Part shown: positions 62,555-64,000 of the stretch, in pieces
Layout: the number at the start of each line of letters is the position of its first letter
How positions within the stretch are numbered: the stretch's first letter is position 1
Origin: Vanilla planifolia
Lineage: Eukaryota > Streptophyta > Magnoliopsida > Asparagales > Orchidaceae
Assembly (NCBI GenBank): GCA_023846275.1
Contig: CM043871.1
Span: forward strand, 27,186,569-27,250,568
Length of the DNA: 64,000 nucleotides
Direction of reading: 5' to 3'
Notes under the pieces: model-generated
Seen by the model: only the letters and a program-made list of their open reading frames with translations
Told to the model about the DNA's origin: nothing
The model's database searches: none
Made by a program: the position numbers and the translations under genes

Positions 62555-64000
62555 CTGCAAGAATTTTTTATGTATTAATATCATCAAAATTTTAACACCA
62601 ATCAAATTTATTCATTAAAATAAACCAGAAAATTTATTCAAGTCAACAACATGCAAACCCTTATCCTTCCAACTTTGTTTAAGTGCAAATGCATCCTACA
62701 GCCAGAACCTTGACAATCACAAGTTAGGACAACCAAACTAGAAGAGTATCTCATGCTAACTTGATTGTAATAAATTACATGTACACATTAATTGATTTCC
62801 ACAGAGCATAGGTTGAAGTACATAACAGACATGTTCAAGAACGCATTCAAAAACAAAAGAGCAGCATAAGCAACTGATTCTAATTGTTGATTTGATGCCA
62901 AGTACTAACCTATACGAGTATGAGCATGCATTCACACGTACCTCAAGTTAGCTAGCATGCATGCTTATCTTTCGCATACCTTTTACTCATCAAAGTAAAC
63001 AGTTAAAATGTAATCTGAAGCCATGCATCTTACTATATATCACATAGTACATAATGTTTTGGCTATCAAGATGTTAAGTACTCCAATGGATAACCAATTT
63101 TAAAAATTATTTTTCTTGTGGAAGAGGGGGAGTTGGGTAGGATGGCATAAAATAAAATGAAATTATGTGAACACACTTGCTAAGATGCATACAGCACCAT
63201 TAATGATGTAAAAAAAGTTTAGTACTGTTGGCAAATAGTATTTTATACCATCAATTGCTTCATCATTCTAGAACAACTAAAAAAACTTTCATAGAACATG
63301 TCAATTAATGTCACTTTTTTAGGTTATAGATGAAAAGTGACAGAGTTTAACTTATATTCCTGTTGAAAAGGTCAACTATCTACAGTTGATTTTAACAGTA
63401 CACACTATCATGCTGAAAGGCATAATCATTAGCAAGAACAACAATAAAATATGAAAGAAAATATATCCAACTGCAACACATCAGCAAGACACATTACAAA
63501 TAGACCCTTCTGCTTTGAATTTTAAAGTAAAAGCAAGTTTGTAAAGGTATTAAATCAGTTGATATGTTACTTGATTGGTCTGCTTTTAAGTTAATTTGCA
63601 ATTGCTGTACTACTGGACCTATGTTCCATTTCTTTAACATCCTTTTTATATTTGTCCTAAATTATACAGAAAATTATGATTTAATCAATAGATTCTCAAG
63701 ATTATTGCATCTACAAAAGAAGAAAGCATATAACCAAAGCAGGAAGTAAATATAGATGATCTAACACTAAAACATTCGACTACATTTGGAGAAATTTTTA
63801 AACAAGATAAAGAACATTAGGTCGATACTTAAATAGAATTAAAATTTTCAGTGCTCAAATGATTCAGAATTACATGATAACCAAGTATTCAAACATTTGA
63901 TAAGATTTATAAAGAGATTTGTTCATTGATCACTACCAAGCTCATCAAATCTAAAATTGAAGGAAAAAAGGAGACAAAACAACAAAAAGAATCAACACAA
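62555..64000 (-). other. Upstream intron of the helicase gene, no exon found
   Basis: The acceptor at 62555 is a good one (TTCTTGCAG). The incoming exon must end in phase 1 and encode the Q, Walker A and Ia motifs. I searched both the frame and splice context to 64000 and saw no such exon, so at least 1.4 kb here is intron. The sequence is AT-rich with scattered low-complexity runs. Confidence 0.6.

Noticed and set aside
1..64000. CRISPR arrays, operons, ribosome binding sites, riboswitches, tRNA or rRNA genes
   Set aside because: The genes have spliceosomal introns and are plant nuclear, so prokaryotic features are not expected. No repeat-spacer array was seen and no tRNA/rRNA could be recognised by eye.

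Overview
This window comes from a flowering-plant nuclear genome. It is AT-rich and repeat-filled, its genes are interrupted by long GT-AG introns, and every recognisable gene belongs to a plant family: a Yippee-like protein, a plastid adenine-nucleotide/PAPS-type carrier, a xyloglucan endotransglucosylase, a DDX54-type RNA helicase and a receptor-like kinase fragment. The very large introns (up to 8.4 kb) suggest a monocot with inflated introns, such as a palm-like lineage, but nothing seen here fixes the species.

Layout. 1-4.2 kb: decayed retroelement coding sequence on the + strand (Ty3/gypsy pol, then an RNase H-like remnant). 4.2-10.8 kb: AT-rich intergenic DNA with short tandem duplications. 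10.8-11.6 kb: a receptor-like kinase fragment on the - strand, ending in the activation loop. 11.6-14.6 kb: intergenic. 14.6-21.1 kb: a nearly complete 6.5-kb LINE on the - strand, with ORF1 and an EN-RT-RNase H ORF2 spoiled by only three stop codons. 21.9-23.0 kb: a second, 5'-truncated LINE of a related subfamily.

23.5-36.3 kb: a Yippee-like gene (- strand, 5 exons, 128 aa). 37.2-44.2 kb: a mitochondrial-carrier-family gene of the plastid ADP/ATP (TAAC/PAPST) clade (- strand, 10 exons, 365 aa). 45.5-46.9 kb: an XTH gene (- strand, 4 exons) with one in-frame TAG. 47.5 kb to beyond the right half of the window: the 3' part of a DEAD-box RNA helicase 29/DDX54-type gene (- strand, 10 exons here; N-terminal exons not seen). 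I reconstructed these four models by hand; every junction is GT-AG and the phases agree across each gene.

The helicase introns hold the most unusual structures. One is a ~3.0-kb near-palindromic foldback element (57.6-60.7 kb) with arms of more than 1.2 kb and subterminal ~20-bp tandem repeats. The other is a 1.2-1.9-kb duplicated block (48.8-52.7 kb) containing RTE-type LINE debris. The genes do not form a functional cluster; they are ordinary housekeeping and cell-wall genes in a transposon-rich background. No CRISPR, operon or prokaryotic features are present, and I could not identify any tRNA or rRNA gene by eye.
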